Positions 41,409 to 50,900 are shown, numbered from the stretch's first letter. The stretch is DNA of 64,000 nt from Gordonia hongkongensis (GCF_023078355.1 NZ_CP095552.1:5208001-5272000), one strand, 5' to 3'. Program-made: numbers and translations. Notes: generated from the letters alone by a model not told the origin.

Positions 41409-42620
41409 TTACGTCAGATCGGTCGAGCTCTTCCCCAACACGCGCCGGGCGATGATCAGCTGCTGGATCTGCTGGGTTCCCTCGAAGATGTCAAGGATCT
41501 TCGAGTCACGCGCCCACTTCTCCACCAGTGACGTCTCGGAATAGCCTGCCGTCGCACCGATCTCGACGGTCTTGTTGGTGATGTCGGTGACGGTCCGACC
41601 GGCCTTCGCCTTCGACATCGATGCCTCGGTCGAGTTGGGCTGCTTGTTGTCTGCCATCCACGCCGCCCGCACCGTGTGCAACCACGAGGCCTCCCAATCG
41701 GATTCGAGGCGGATGAACTCGGCGACGGTGGCGTGCTGCGACGACGCGGGACGGTCGTAGTCGATCTCGTGACCCGCTTCCTCCAGCATCCGACGCAGCT
41801 CCTCCAGGGAGGCGCGACCGAGCCCGATGGCCATCGCGGCGACCACCGGACGGGTGTTGTCGAAGGTCTGCATGACCCCGCCGAAGGCCTTCTTGGTGTC
41901 GATCTCCGGCGAGCCGAGCAGGTTCTCGGCGGGGACCCGCGCGTTCTCGAACCGGATGACCGCCGTGTCGGAGGCCTTGATGCCCAGCTTGTGCTCGAGG
42001 CGGGCCACGGTGACGCCCTCGGTGGTCATCGGCACGACGAAACTCTTGATGGCCGCGCGTCCGACGCTCTTGTCGATGGTCGCCCACACGACGACGTGGT
42101 CGGCGCGCGATCCCGCGGTCACGAAGATCTTCTCCCCGTTCAGGATGTAGTCGTCGCCGTCGAGGGTCGCGGTCGTCGACACTGCCGCCGAGTCCGAGCC
42201 GAAGCTCGGCTCGGTGATGGCCATCGCCGCCCATACGTCGCCGAAACGTTCGAGCTGCTCGGGGTTCGCCACGGCCGCGATCGCGGCATTGCCCAGGCCC
42301 TGACCGGGAATGGAGAGCAGCAGGCCCACGTCGCCCCAGCTCATCTCCAGAGCCGACAGGAGCCCGCGCATGTTCGCGCCGTTCACCGACGGAGCGTCGG
42401 AGGCGGACTTCTCGGCGTCGGCGGACTTCTCGGCGTCGGCGGACTTCTCCGTGGAGCGACTCTGCTTGGCGAGCTTCGCCAGTTCGTCGAGTTCGACCGG
42501 GTACTCGTGCTCGGCCTGGTCGTACTTCCGCGAGATCGGCCGGAAGAGGTGCTCGGCAGCCATGTGGGTGCGCTCGACCGTCGAATCGAACTTCTTCGGG
42601 AGCTCCAGGTTGATCGCCAT
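41409..42620 (-). CDS. Acyl-CoA dehydrogenase
   Basis: A 403-residue FAD acyl-CoA dehydrogenase. It carries AMAITEPSFGSDSAAVSTTA (flavin/substrate contact), GEKIFVTAGSRADHVVVWAT, the FAD-binding TRPVVAAMAIGLGRASLEEL and the C-terminal IFEGTQQIQQLIIARRVLG. The family's catalytic glutamate is expected in FEGT or slightly upstream. It oxidises an acyl-CoA to the enoyl-CoA in beta-oxidation. Residues about 56-72 are an unusual tandem of EKSADA units. The ATG lies 8 bases behind an AAGG, and a perfect 16-bp palindrome sits immediately upstream, so a TetR-type repressor probably controls it. Confidence 0.9.
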   Translation of the reverse strand: MAINLELPKKFDSTVERTHMAAEHLFRPISRKYDQAEHEYPVELDELAKLAKQSRSTEKSADAEKSADAEKSASDAPSVNGANMRGLLSALEMSWGDVGLLLSIPGQGLGNAAIAAVANPEQLERFGDVWAAMAITEPSFGSDSAAVSTTATLDGDDYILNGEKIFVTAGSRADHVVVWATIDKSVGRAAIKSFVVPMTTEGVTVARLEHKLGIKASDTAVIRFENARVPAENLLGSPEIDTKKAFGGVMQTFDNTRPVVAAMAIGLGRASLEELRRMLEEAGHEIDYDRPASSQHATVAEFIRLESDWEASWLHTVRAAWMADNKQPNSTEASMSKAKAGRTVTDITNKTVEIGATAGYSETSLVEKWARDSKILDIFEGTQQIQQLIIARRVLGKSSTDLT

Positions 42621-42628
42621 GGCAGTAC

Positions 42629-42644
42629 CTTACTGCGCAGTAAG
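42629..42644. promoter_or_regulatory. Palindromic operator of the acyl-CoA dehydrogenase gene
   Basis: CTTACTGCGCAGTAAG is a perfect 16-bp palindrome 8 bases before the ATG. TTACTnnnnAGTAA-like sites are typical of TetR-type fatty-acid regulators; no regulator gene lies beside it. Confidence 0.6.
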
Positions 42645-42680
42645 TTCGTTGCCAAGTCCCGGTTCGTGACCGAAGCCGAA

Positions 42681-42686
42681 TAATGT
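42681..42686 (+). promoter_or_regulatory. -10 element of leaderless tfoX-N gene
   Basis: TAATGT lies 6 bases before GTG 42693. No ribosome site is present. Confidence 0.5.
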
Positions 42687-42692
42687 GGACCG

Positions 42693-43025
42693 GTGGCGTA
42701 CGACGAGGAACTGGCCTACCGCATCCGTGCTCTGCTGGCGACCGAGTGCGGCCTCGACGAGAAGCGCATGTTCGGCGGGCTGGCCTTTCTGATCAACGGC
42801 AACATGGCCGTCGCCGCCAGCGGCAAGGGCGGGATCATGGTGCGCGTCGCACCCGAGGAGACCGAGAGCCTCCTCGAGTACCCGCACACCCGGCCGATGG
42901 TGATGTCGGAACGCGAGCTCCGGGGATGGCTACGCGTCGACGACGCCGGCATAGCCACCGACCGCCAGCTCTCCCGCTGGATTGCAATCGGTTCGAACTA
43001 CGCGCGGAAGTTGCCGCCGAAGTAG
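42693..43025 (+). CDS. TfoX N-terminal domain protein
   Basis: A 110-residue stand-alone TfoX/Sxy N-terminal domain. It has AYRIRALLATECGLDEKRMFGGLAFLINGNMAV and a C-terminal helix WIAIGSNYARKLPPK. In gammaproteobacteria the two-domain TfoX promotes competence; the single-domain actinobacterial form has no proven role. The GTG start is supported by TAATGT 6 bases upstream. It is divergent from the acyl-CoA dehydrogenase gene and followed by a repeat-rich gap before leuS. Confidence 0.87.
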   Translation: MAYDEELAYRIRALLATECGLDEKRMFGGLAFLINGNMAVAASGKGGIMVRVAPEETESLLEYPHTRPMVMSERELRGWLRVDDAGIATDRQLSRWIAIGSNYARKLPPK

Positions 43026-43070
43026 ATGGCAACCGCTCCGCCCTCTGACCTGGGAGAACCGCACCCCATT

Positions 43071-43176
43071 GCTCCCTGAGGAGCGCCCGGAGCTTGCGGA
43101 GGGCGCGTAACGAAGGGTCTGCCAGGCATCTCACCAGGACCCTTCGTGACGCTCGCAAGCTCGCTCCTCAGGGAGC
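43071..43176. repeat. REP-like inverted repeat, copy B
   Basis: The outer arms GCTCCCTGAGGAGC (43071-43084) and GCTCCTCAGGGAGC (43163-43176) are exact complements. Inner arms ACGAAGGGTC and GACCCTTCGT pair as well. It shares its arms with the copy at 17883-18007. It probably also ends transcription between the convergent tfoX-N and leuS genes. Confidence 0.7.
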
Positions 43177-43206
43177 GGGGGTGTTACGCCCGAGCCCCGC
43201 GGGGAA

Positions 43207-43277
43207 CAGAGGGGGTCACGACCCAACCACGCGGGGAGCAGAGCAGAGGGGGTCACGACCCAGCCACGCGGGGAGCA
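43207..43277. repeat. Two 34-bp direct repeats
   Basis: Units at 43207-43240 and 43244-43277 differ at one base (CAGAGGGGGTCACGACCC then ARCCACGCGGGGAGCA). A partial third unit precedes them. They lie directly beside REP copy B. Confidence 0.65.
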
Positions 43278-43317
43278 TGAGTACGGCCCTCTCGGATCAA
43301 AGAGCAGAGAGGTGCCG

Positions 43318-46200
43318 TCAGGGAACGATGTTCACCATCCGACCGGGCACCACGATGACCTTGCGGGGTTCGGCGCCGTCGAGGAGCGCGACGATCTTCT
43401 CGTCGGCGAGCGCGGCGGCACGCAGGGTCTCTTCGTCGGCGTCGGCCGGGACGGTGATCCGACTGCGGACCTTGCCCTTGACCTGAACCGGGATCTCGAC
43501 GGTGTCCTCGACCAGCCACTCCTCATCGGCGACCGGGAATGCGGTCCGCACCACCAGGGTCTCCCGACCCAGCCGATGCCACAGCTCCTCGGCGATGTGC
43601 GGCGCCAGGGGAGCCAGCATGATCACCAGCGCCTCGACGGCCTCCCGCGGGGCGCCGGTCTTCTCGAAGTTCTTGGTGAGGTGGTTGGTCAGCACCGTGA
43701 GCTTGGCGACCGCCGTGTTGTTGCGCAACGCGTCGTAGTCCTCGCGGACGCCGGCGATGGTCTTGTGCAGCAACCGTTTCGTGTCGTCGTCGAGCTCGGT
43801 GTCGGCGACCCGGAGCGCACCGGACTCCTCGTCGACGACGAGTCGCCAGATGCGCTGCAGGAATCGCTGCGACCCCACCACGTCCTTGGTGGCCCACGGC
43901 CGCGACTGGTCGAGCGGACCCATGAACATCTCGTAGACGCGCAGCGTATCGGCACCGTAGTCACGGCAGATGTCGTCGGGCGCCACCGAGTTCTTGAGGG
44001 ACTTGCCCATCTTGCCGTACTCCCGGCGAACCTTCTCACCGTTGTAGAAGAACTCGCCGTTCTCTTCGGTGACCTCTTCGGCGGGCACATAGATGCCGCG
44101 CGAATCGGTGTAGGCGTACGCCTGGATCATGCCCTGGTTGAACAGCTTTCGGTACGGTTCGCGACTCGTGACGTATCCGAGGTCGAAGAGGACCTTGTGC
44201 CAGAACCGCGAATACAGCAGGTGCAGCACCGCGTGCTCGACACCACCGATGTAGAGGTCGAGGCCACCCGGGTCGTTCTCGCCGTGCAGTGCCGGCCGGG
44301 GCCCCATCCAGTACGCCTCGTTCTCCTTGGCGCACAGGGTTTCCGAGTTGGTGGGGTCGATGTAGCGCAGCTGGTACCACGAACTGCCCGCCCACTGGGG
44401 CATGACGTTGGCGTCCCGGGTGTAGGTCTGCACGCCGTCGCCCAGGTCGAGTTCCACCGTCATCCACTCGGTGGCCTTCGCCAGCGGAGGCGACGGCTCG
44501 CTGTCCGCGTCGTCGGGGTCGAAGGACACCGGCGCATAGTCGTCGACCTCTGGAAGCTCCACCGGCAGCATCGATTCCGGCAGCGCGTGGGGTTGGCCGG
44601 CGGCGTCGTAGACGATCGGGAAGGGTTCGCCCCAGTAACGCTGACGGGCGAACAGCCAGTCGCGAAGCTTGTATTGGATTCTCCCGGTGCCCACCCCGTC
44701 GGCCTCGAGACGTTCGACGATCGCCGCCTTCGCGTCCTCGACATTGTGACCGTCGAGGAACCCGGAGTTCACCAGGGGTCCGTCGCCCACGTACGCCTCG
44801 GTGGCGATGTCGGTGTCGGAGCCGATCACCTCGCGGATCGGCAGTCCGAACACCGTCGCGAACTCATGGTCGCGGGCGTCGTGGGCCGGGACCGCCATGA
44901 TCGCGCCGGTGCCGTAGCCCATGAGGACGTAGTCGGCGACGAAGACCGGAACCTGCTCTCCGTTCACGGGATTGACGGCGAAGCTGCCGGTGAAGACACC
45001 CGTCTTCTCCTTGTTCTCCTGGCGCTCGAGGTCGGACTTCGCGGCGATCGACGCGCGGTACTCCGCGATCGCGGCCGCGGGGTCGGCCCCGCCGCGGGTC
45101 CAGCGATCATCGGTGCCCTCGGGCCATGCTCCGGTGATGAGGTCGCCGACGAGCGGATGCTCGGGCGCGAGAACCATGTAGGTGGCGCCGAACAGGGTGT
45201 CGGGACGGGTGGTGAACACCTCGATGCCGCCGACGCCGGGCACGTCGAAGCGAACCTGGGCACCGCGCGAGCGTCCGATCCAGTTGCGCTGCATGGTCTT
45301 GACCTTGTCCGGCCAGTCCAGCAGATCCAGGTCGTCGAGCAACCGGTCGGAGTACGCGGTGATCCGCATCATCCACTGCCGCAGATGCTTCCGGAACACC
45401 GGGAAGTTGCCGCGGTCACTGCGGCCGTCGGCGGTGACCTCCTCGTTGGCCAGCACGGTGCCCAGTCCTGGGCACCAGTTCACCAGCGAATCACTCAGGT
45501 ACACCAGGCGATGGTCGTCGAGGATCTCGGTGCGCTCGGCAGGGGAGAGGTCGGCCCAGCTGCGCCCCTCATGCTTCCCACCTAATGCTCGTGCACCCGA
45601 GGCGAATTCGTCGACCAGCTCGGAGATGCGCCGAGCCTTGCCCTGGTCGGTGTCGTACCAGGCGTTGTAGATCTGCAGGAAGATCCACTGGGTCCACCGG
45701 TAGAAGTCCACGTCCGTGGTGGCCACCCGACGGCGCTCGTCGTGGCCCAGCCCGAGCCGTCGGATCTGGCCCAGGTAGCGCTCGATGTTCTGCTCGGTGG
45801 TGGTGCGCGGATGGGTGCCGGTCTGCACCGCGTATTGCTCGGCGGGCAGGCCGAACGAGTCGAAGCCCATCGTGTGCAGCACGTTCTTGCCGGTCATCCG
45901 CTGGTAGCGCGCGAAGACATCGCTTGCGATGAAGCCGAGCGGGTGGCCGACATGCAGGCCCGCGCCGGACGGGTAGGGGAACATGTCCTGCACAAAGAGC
46001 TTGTCGGCGGCGTCGGCGTCCCCGCCACCGAAGTCGGACAGGTCACCGGCGAGCGGCCCGACGGGATTCGGCGCCTCGTAGGCGTGCTCGTCGGACCAGG
46101 TCTGCTGCCAGCGCTGCTCGATCTCGCCGGCGACCGCCGCCGTGTAGCGGTGGGCGGTCGTGCCGGCGGTGTCGCCGCTCGTCTTCTCGGCTGAAGTCAC
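43318..46200 (-). CDS. leuS: Leucyl-tRNA synthetase
   Basis: A 960-residue class I leucyl-tRNA synthetase. The HIGH motif reads HVGHPLG and the KMSKS motif reads KMGKS ([15 protein letters not shown]). The editing (CP1) domain with the threonine-rich [19 protein letters not shown] lies between them. It charges tRNA-Leu and clears misacylated products. GTG 46200 lies 6 bases after TACCCT on the minus strand, supporting a leaderless start and excluding the longer frame. It is close to YqgE and the Rv0037c-like gene, as in mycobacteria. A Gly/Asp-rich insert near residue 50 ([18 protein letters not shown]) leads into the catalytic core. Confidence 0.97.
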   Translation of the reverse strand: MTSAEKTSGDTAGTTAHRYTAAVAGEIEQRWQQTWSDEHAYEAPNPVGPLAGDLSDFGGGDADAADKLFVQDMFPYPSGAGLHVGHPLGFIASDVFARYQRMTGKNVLHTMGFDSFGLPAEQYAVQTGTHPRTTTEQNIERYLGQIRRLGLGHDERRRVATTDVDFYRWTQWIFLQIYNAWYDTDQGKARRISELVDEFASGARALGGKHEGRSWADLSPAERTEILDDHRLVYLSDSLVNWCPGLGTVLANEEVTADGRSDRGNFPVFRKHLRQWMMRITAYSDRLLDDLDLLDWPDKVKTMQRNWIGRSRGAQVRFDVPGVGGIEVFTTRPDTLFGATYMVLAPEHPLVGDLITGAWPEGTDDRWTRGGADPAAAIAEYRASIAAKSDLERQENKEKTGVFTGSFAVNPVNGEQVPVFVADYVLMGYGTGAIMAVPAHDARDHEFATVFGLPIREVIGSDTDIATEAYVGDGPLVNSGFLDGHNVEDAKAAIVERLEADGVGTGRIQYKLRDWLFARQRYWGEPFPIVYDAAGQPHALPESMLPVELPEVDDYAPVSFDPDDADSEPSPPLAKATEWMTVELDLGDGVQTYTRDANVMPQWAGSSWYQLRYIDPTNSETLCAKENEAYWMGPRPALHGENDPGGLDLYIGGVEHAVLHLLYSRFWHKVLFDLGYVTSREPYRKLFNQGMIQAYAYTDSRGIYVPAEEVTEENGEFFYNGEKVRREYGKMGKSLKNSVAPDDICRDYGADTLRVYEMFMGPLDQSRPWATKDVVGSQRFLQRIWRLVVDEESGALRVADTELDDDTKRLLHKTIAGVREDYDALRNNTAVAKLTVLTNHLTKNFEKTGAPREAVEALVIMLAPLAPHIAEELWHRLGRETLVVRTAFPVADEEWLVEDTVEIPVQVKGKVRSRITVPADADEETLRAAALADEKIVALLDGAEPRKVIVVPGRMVNIVP

Positions 46201-46206
46201 GCGACC

Positions 46207-46212
46207 AGGGTA
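46207..46212 (-). promoter_or_regulatory. -10 element of leaderless leuS
   Basis: TACCCT on the minus strand lies 6 bases before GTG 46200. Confidence 0.45.
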
Positions 46213-46306
46213 AATCCTGTCCGTCGCCGCCCCCAATCCGGTCGCCTCCGCCGTAGGCGGCACCGGCTCGTCAGATACCGATTCACCTCGGTACGACGCA
46301 CGGTCG

Positions 46307-46312
46307 TATGCT
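46307..46312 (+). promoter_or_regulatory. -10 element of leaderless sdpI-like gene
   Basis: TATGCT lies 7 bases before GTG 46320. It overlaps an in-frame ATG at 46308 that would otherwise look like the start. Confidence 0.4.
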
Positions 46313-46319
46313 GTGGGTC

Positions 46320-46817
46320 GTGAATGCCGTGTCCGTCGCCGTTGCCGTACTGCTCTTCGTGCTGGCCGGACTCTGGGCGGTGGTAGGAATCCGCGGACTC
46401 CGCGGCACCCTCCCGCGCAATCGTTGGATCGGCGTTCGCTCCGCGGAGACCATGCGATCCGACGAGGCTTTCCGCGTCGCCAACCGCATCGCCGGACCGG
46501 GCACCCTCGGCGCGTCGGTGATCCTCACGCTGGGGGCCATCGCGACCCTTGCTGTCCCGGGCGGGTGGGCACTGGCCTTCGGACTCGTCGCGCTGGTGGC
46601 CGCGCTCGTGGTGGTCGGACTGGTCAGCGGCATCGGGGTACGCGCCGCTGCAGCCGTACCCGCCGACGACGAGGGCTGTTCCTGCTGTTCCGGCGGCGAC
46701 GCCCACAGCCATGCTGCCGACGAGAACCCCTCGGACCCGGCGGCCGACTGCGGCACCAGCAGCTGCGGTGCCTGCTCGTTGCGCGGCGTCTGCGCAGGCG
46801 ACTCGGCCCAGGCCTGA
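46320..46817 (+). CDS. SdpI-family membrane protein with Cys-rich tail
   Basis: A 165-residue membrane protein. Three helices are visible: [37 protein letters not shown] and [20 protein letters not shown]. The SdpI signature [19 protein letters not shown] sits between the first two. SdpI is an immunity and signalling protein in Bacillus, but most relatives are uncharacterised. The C-terminal ~50 residues are unusual, with seven cysteines (CSCC, then four spaced C) and two histidines. They look able to bind metal or FeS. TATGCT lies 7 bases before the GTG. Followed after 44 bases by the SBF transporter gene. Confidence 0.8.
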   Translation: MNAVSVAVAVLLFVLAGLWAVVGIRGLRGTLPRNRWIGVRSAETMRSDEAFRVANRIAGPGTLGASVILTLGAIATLAVPGGWALAFGLVALVAALVVVGLVSGIGVRAAAAVPADDEGCSCCSGGDAHSHAADENPSDPAADCGTSSCGACSLRGVCAGDSAQA

Positions 46818-46861
46818 GCCGGCCGGCGTCGTCTCACACCACTGATCTCGGGGGCACATCC

Positions 46862-47878
46862 ATGCGTACTCTCAAGAATCTCCTTGATCGTTCTCCGATC
46901 GACGGCTTCATCCTGGCCATCTGCATCGCCGTCGCGGTGGCCGCATTCCTGCCGGTTCGCGGCGCGGCGGCGGAGGCACTCGACTGGGTGGTGATCGTCG
47001 CGATCGCCGCACTGTTCTTCCTCTACGGCACGCGACTGCATCCACGCGAGGCGCTCGAAGGTCTCCGGCACTGGCGGCTGCACGTCACGATCCTCGCGTT
47101 CACGTTCATCGTGTTCCCGATCGTCGGGCTCGCGCTCAAACCGGTCGTCGAGCCGCTGATCGGCGAGGACCTCTATGCCGGACTGCTCTTTCTATGCCTG
47201 GTCCCGTCGACGGTGCAGTCATCGATCGCTTTCACCTCGATGGCCAGAGGCAACATCGCCGGGGCGATCGTCAGCGCATCCACGTCGAACATCCTCGGCG
47301 TCTTCCTGACCCCGCTGCTGGTGGTCGCGCTGATGCAGAACGCCGGCGACATCAGCATCGACGCGACGTCGGTCCTGAAGATCGTCGCGCAGATCCTGGT
47401 GCCGTTCCTGCTCGGGCAGCTCGCCCGCCGGTGGGTCGGCCCGTTCTTCACCCGGCACGCGAAGATCACCAAGCTCGCCGACCGCGGCGCCATCGTGCTC
47501 GTCGTCTACGTCGCGTTCAGCGAGGGCGTCGTCCAGGGCATCTGGTCGTCGGTGGAGGTGGGTCAGGTGATCGCCGTGACCATCATCTCGCTGCTGCTCG
47601 TCATCGTGATGCTCGCGATCACCGGCTGGCTCCCGAAGCGGCTCGGCTTCGACCGCGCCGACACGATCGCCATCCAGTTCTGCGGCACCAAGAAGAGCCT
47701 GGCCACCGGCCTGCCCATGGCGACCGTCCTGTTCACCGGCACCACCGTCGGCCTCATCGTGCTGCCGCTGATGATCTTCCACCAGATCCAACTCATGATC
47801 TGTTCGTGGCTGGCGACCCGGTACGGACGCGAGGCGGACGACGCCGAAGCGGCCGGGGCGCCCACTCCGGCTCCCTGA
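46862..47878 (+). CDS. Bile acid:sodium symporter family (YfeH/SBF-like) transporter
   Basis: A 338-residue SBF-like transporter with about ten helices. It contains LVPSTVQSSIAFTSMARGNI (crossover motif of the ASBT fold, first half), SASTSNILGVFLTPLLV and the second-half motif IAIQFCGTKKSLATGLPMAT. Expected role is Na+-coupled uptake of an organic anion, or arsenite/other export in some relatives. ATG follows a GGGGG-containing region by 9 bases. Same strand as the SdpI-like gene, so a two-gene operon is likely. The last codons and stop lie in a REP-like core GCTCCCTGAGGAGC. Confidence 0.87.
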   Translation: MRTLKNLLDRSPIDGFILAICIAVAVAAFLPVRGAAAEALDWVVIVAIAALFFLYGTRLHPREALEGLRHWRLHVTILAFTFIVFPIVGLALKPVVEPLIGEDLYAGLLFLCLVPSTVQSSIAFTSMARGNIAGAIVSASTSNILGVFLTPLLVVALMQNAGDISIDATSVLKIVAQILVPFLLGQLARRWVGPFFTRHAKITKLADRGAIVLVVYVAFSEGVVQGIWSSVEVGQVIAVTIISLLLVIVMLAITGWLPKRLGFDRADTIAIQFCGTKKSLATGLPMATVLFTGTTVGLIVLPLMIFHQIQLMICSWLATRYGREADDAEAAGAPTPAP

Positions 47879-47883
47879 GGAGC
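47870..47883. repeat. REP-like core hairpin at the SBF gene stop
   Basis: GCTCCCTGAGGAGC is the same outer-arm core as in REP copies A and B. The TGA in its loop is the stop codon of the transporter gene. Confidence 0.5.
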
Positions 47884-47962
47884 AAGGGGGTCCCGACTTT
47901 CGGATCACCGAGCGAAGGGCGGTTATCCGGTTGTTTCGGGTTGAGGGACAGAGGTTGTCTGA

Positions 47963-50014
47963 TCAGCCGACAGGCCGACCCACCGGGGTCGACAACGGTA
48001 GGTTCACGAAGCTCGGCCGGTTCGGGTCGAGCTGGATGTGTTGCGGCCGGAGCCCGGACTCGTTCAGCAGCGGACGCAACGGCAGACCGCGCGGGAAGTT
48101 CATCGCGAACACGTCGATCCGCAGGCGGTGGCCCGGTTTGATGAGTGCCTCGGTCGGCAGCAGGCCGATGTCGACACTCACCGGGCGGCCCGGCACGACG
48201 CGCTGGCGTGACGCCAGCGTGAGCTCGTAGAACGGATCGATCACGTCGCCGTTGGGCGCGAACTGCGACCTCGCGTCGTCGTATCCGCGCAACGACGCCA
48301 TCACCTGACCGGAGGTCAGGACCTTCGACGTCCCGTCGGGGGCGACGTCGTTCAGGGTGGCGGTCCAGTATCCGTCGGTGGCGTCGAGCACGGTGTTCAA
48401 CCGCACGTTGGCGTACCCGGACACGCTGCGCGTCGTGGTCATCGGGGGAGTGGTGAACGTCAACGCCGCACGCTCGGAGATGCGTGCGTCGAGAGCACAG
48501 AACGGGAAGATCGCGAGGGCACCGGCCAGTTGCTGTGCAGCGTCGCGTGAACACATCGGTGCCAGACCGGGCGCGATGGTCATCCGGGCGCGGGATGCGG
48601 GAGCGGCCGGGGTCAGGCTGCCATCACGGACCGCATGTGCCGCGGTACCGGTGCGCCGGTCGCTGAGGTAGAGCCGCTGGCGTTCCATCCCGGCGCGCGG
48701 GAACTGCTGCGCGGTGATCCACGAGTCGCCGACCTGCTTGAGGTTGACGGGCCCGTAGGCGTCGACACCGTTGTCGATTCCCTTGAGCCACTTGTCGAAC
48801 CACGCCTTCTGCAATACGTCCAACCGGGGTGGGGTGTTGCGCCTGCCCTCCTGGCCGCCGCCGATCGTCAGGTGATAGCCGTCGCCCATGATGAGTTGCT
48901 TCTGGCCCGGCGGCAGCGGGATCTTGTTGTACATCCGGACTTCACTGTTGGTGAAGAGGTCGAACCAGCCGCCGTAGATGAACGTCGGCGTGGTGATGCG
49001 GTCGGCGTGGTCGAGCCACGACGATCTCGGCTCGGAATTGTTGTCCAGCAACGCCTTCAGGTTCGGCGGCACCGACGAGATGTCGGGGGTGAGCAGAGCG
49101 GCGAACAGCTGTGGGTAGAAGGTGAACGGGTCGGAGATCCGGTCCGCCAACCACTTCCAGTCGAAGGTGCCGTTCAGCATCGACGCGACGTTCGGGATCA
49201 TCTTGGTGGTGTTGACCAGCGTCAGCCACAGCGGGAGGAAGCCGACACCCAGAGCGCCGCCAGGCGCGACGATGTCGCGGATGAGGTCTCCGCCCGGCTC
49301 GACCGGGAAGATCGCCTTGAGTGCCTTCGGGTTCTTGTTCGCGGCCTGGATCTGGTTGATCGCCGAGTACGACACACCCGACATCCCGACCTTGCCGTTG
49401 GACCATCGCTGCTTCGACGCCCAGTCGATGACCTCGATGGTGTCGCGCTGTTCCCGCGACTGGAAGACGTCCCAGACTCCCTGCGAGAAACCGGTGCCGC
49501 GCACATCGACAACGACCTGCGTGTAACCGCTGCGCACCAGATCGAAGTCGACGAGGAAGGTCTTCGCGCCGCCGTCGCGGATGGTGTGCGCGATGTCGTT
49601 GATGCCGTCGATCGGCGTGCCGGACAGGTTGATCGACCGCGCGATCTGCAGCAGGTAGGGCTCGAGCACCGGGTTCTGCATCACCGCGGAACCGACGGTG
49701 GTGATGAGCTTGGTGTAGGGCGTCATGTTGACGATGACCGGCGTCTTCGTCGACGTGGGACGCTCGCGAGCGTCGGCCGGGCGGTACACGTTGGCCCGGA
49801 GAACCGTGCCGTCACTCATCCGGATCGGCACATCCCAGGTGACGTTGACGCCGGCATAGGGTTGCGGGCCGTCGTGGCTCGCCGCCCATCGCGCCCCGTC
49901 GGCGCCGCCGGTGGGTCCGACCGGGGCAGCGCCCGCCACGGCGATGGGCGCCACCAGCGCGACCACCGCGAGGATCACCCCGACCAGAACCCGCGCACTC
50001 TTCGACCCGCTCAT
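47963..50014 (-). CDS. Secreted CocE/NonD-family hydrolase
   Basis: A 683-residue exported X-Pro dipeptidyl-peptidase/CocE-type hydrolase. The signal peptide is ARVLVGVILAVVALVAPIAV followed by AGAAP. Three parts follow: an N-terminal alpha/beta hydrolase domain with nucleophile GMSGVSY, an inserted helical cap, and a C-terminal jelly-roll (LTFTTPPMTTTRSVSGYANV, PTEALIKPGHRLRIDVFAMN). It probably splits esters or amides outside the cell; the substrate is unknown. ATG 50014 is placed 7 bases behind GGGGG, and a GTG two codons upstream is an alternative. Convergent with the SBF gene. Confidence 0.88.
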   Translation of the reverse strand: MSGSKSARVLVGVILAVVALVAPIAVAGAAPVGPTGGADGARWAASHDGPQPYAGVNVTWDVPIRMSDGTVLRANVYRPADARERPTSTKTPVIVNMTPYTKLITTVGSAVMQNPVLEPYLLQIARSINLSGTPIDGINDIAHTIRDGGAKTFLVDFDLVRSGYTQVVVDVRGTGFSQGVWDVFQSREQRDTIEVIDWASKQRWSNGKVGMSGVSYSAINQIQAANKNPKALKAIFPVEPGGDLIRDIVAPGGALGVGFLPLWLTLVNTTKMIPNVASMLNGTFDWKWLADRISDPFTFYPQLFAALLTPDISSVPPNLKALLDNNSEPRSSWLDHADRITTPTFIYGGWFDLFTNSEVRMYNKIPLPPGQKQLIMGDGYHLTIGGGQEGRRNTPPRLDVLQKAWFDKWLKGIDNGVDAYGPVNLKQVGDSWITAQQFPRAGMERQRLYLSDRRTGTAAHAVRDGSLTPAAPASRARMTIAPGLAPMCSRDAAQQLAGALAIFPFCALDARISERAALTFTTPPMTTTRSVSGYANVRLNTVLDATDGYWTATLNDVAPDGTSKVLTSGQVMASLRGYDDARSQFAPNGDVIDPFYELTLASRQRVVPGRPVSVDIGLLPTEALIKPGHRLRIDVFAMNFPRGLPLRPLLNESGLRPQHIQLDPNRPSFVNLPLSTPVGRPVG

Positions 50015-50161
50015 GCACACCCCCGCATGTCATGCGCTGGAGCAATCCACGGTTTGTCCAGCGAAAAATTGATCAAGCGTCCACAACCTAACACCCCGCG
50101 GGTGACGTGGATCACCGGGTATCTCAGGCAACGCTCAGCATCACCGTCCGGACGGACGGAC

Positions 50162-50839
50162 TCAGTTCACGCTGAGATCGATCGGGTGGGTCGCGAGGAG
50201 AGGTTTCGGCCAGGCCTGCCTGCGCAGGACGTCGAACCACACGTCCGACGCCGGCGGCGCAAGCAGGTCGCGGGGGAGTGCCGAGGCGACCATCCAGCTG
50301 AACTGGTCGAGTTCGTCGTCGAGTTGCCCGATGCCCCATCCGCTGTAGCCCGCGAAGATCCGGACACCCTCGAGGACCTCGGCGAGGGGCTCGGGGTCGG
50401 CGTCGAGATCGACCAGGACGACCCGGCCGTCGACCGGACGCAGGGCGGGCACGTCGTCGATGTCGGTGCCGGGTTTCACCACCCCCAGGCACAGCGCCGC
50501 CTCCTGGTTCACCGGCCCGCCCACATAGAGGGCGCGCGGCGAGGCTGCGATGTCGGTCCACTGCGGCAGGAGGTTGTGCACGGCGGTCTGGCTCATCCGG
50601 TTGAGGATGACCCCGAGACTGCCCGACTCGTTGTGCTCGATGACGTAGATGACGGTTCGGGCGAAGGTGGGTTCGATGAGATCGGTCGAGGCGATCAGCG
50701 CGGTGCCCGGGCGCACCCGCGGCGTGGGGTCGGCATCCCAGGGGACGCCGGGCATACGCGCACCACCACCGCTGTCCGCCGAGTGTTCTCCGGGGCGGGA
50801 TTCCGGTGTGGGATCGTCTGCGTCTTCACCTCCGGCCAC
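50162..50839 (-). CDS. YqgE/AlgH family protein (Rv0038-like)
   Basis: A protein of about 225 residues with the YqgE/AlgH (DUF179) fold. RPGTALIASTDLIEPTFART opens the domain, followed by IYVIEHNESGSLGVILNR, GGPVNQEAALCLGV, FAGYSGWGIGQL and LLATHPIDLSVN at the very end. The family has no settled biochemical role. The GTG chosen gives a 40-residue acidic N-terminal extension; an ATG at 50755 would start close to the domain. Adjacent to the Rv0037c-like MFS gene, as in mycobacteria. Confidence 0.85.
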   Translation of the reverse strand: MAGGEDADDPTPESRPGEHSADSGGGARMPGVPWDADPTPRVRPGTALIASTDLIEPTFARTVIYVIEHNESGSLGVILNRMSQTAVHNLLPQWTDIAASPRALYVGGPVNQEAALCLGVVKPGTDIDDVPALRPVDGRVVLVDLDADPEPLAEVLEGVRIFAGYSGWGIGQLDDELDQFSWMVASALPRDLLAPPASDVWFDVLRRQAWPKPLLATHPIDLSVN

Positions 50840-50888
50840 CCGACCATCATCGCACGTCCGTGGCCGACGACGTCCATCGTCAGCTCGG

Positions 50889-50894
50889 TAGGCT
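50889..50894 (+). promoter_or_regulatory. -10 element of leaderless MFS gene
   Basis: TAGGCT lies 6 bases before GTG 50901. Confidence 0.45.
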
Positions 50895-50900
50895 GGATCG

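Noticed and set aside
43207..43277. 34-bp repeats considered as a short CRISPR array
   Set aside because: Spacers would be only 3 bases and no cas genes are nearby.
43312..45585. 757-codon plus-strand frame opposite leuS
   Set aside because: Antisense to leuS, which is unambiguous.
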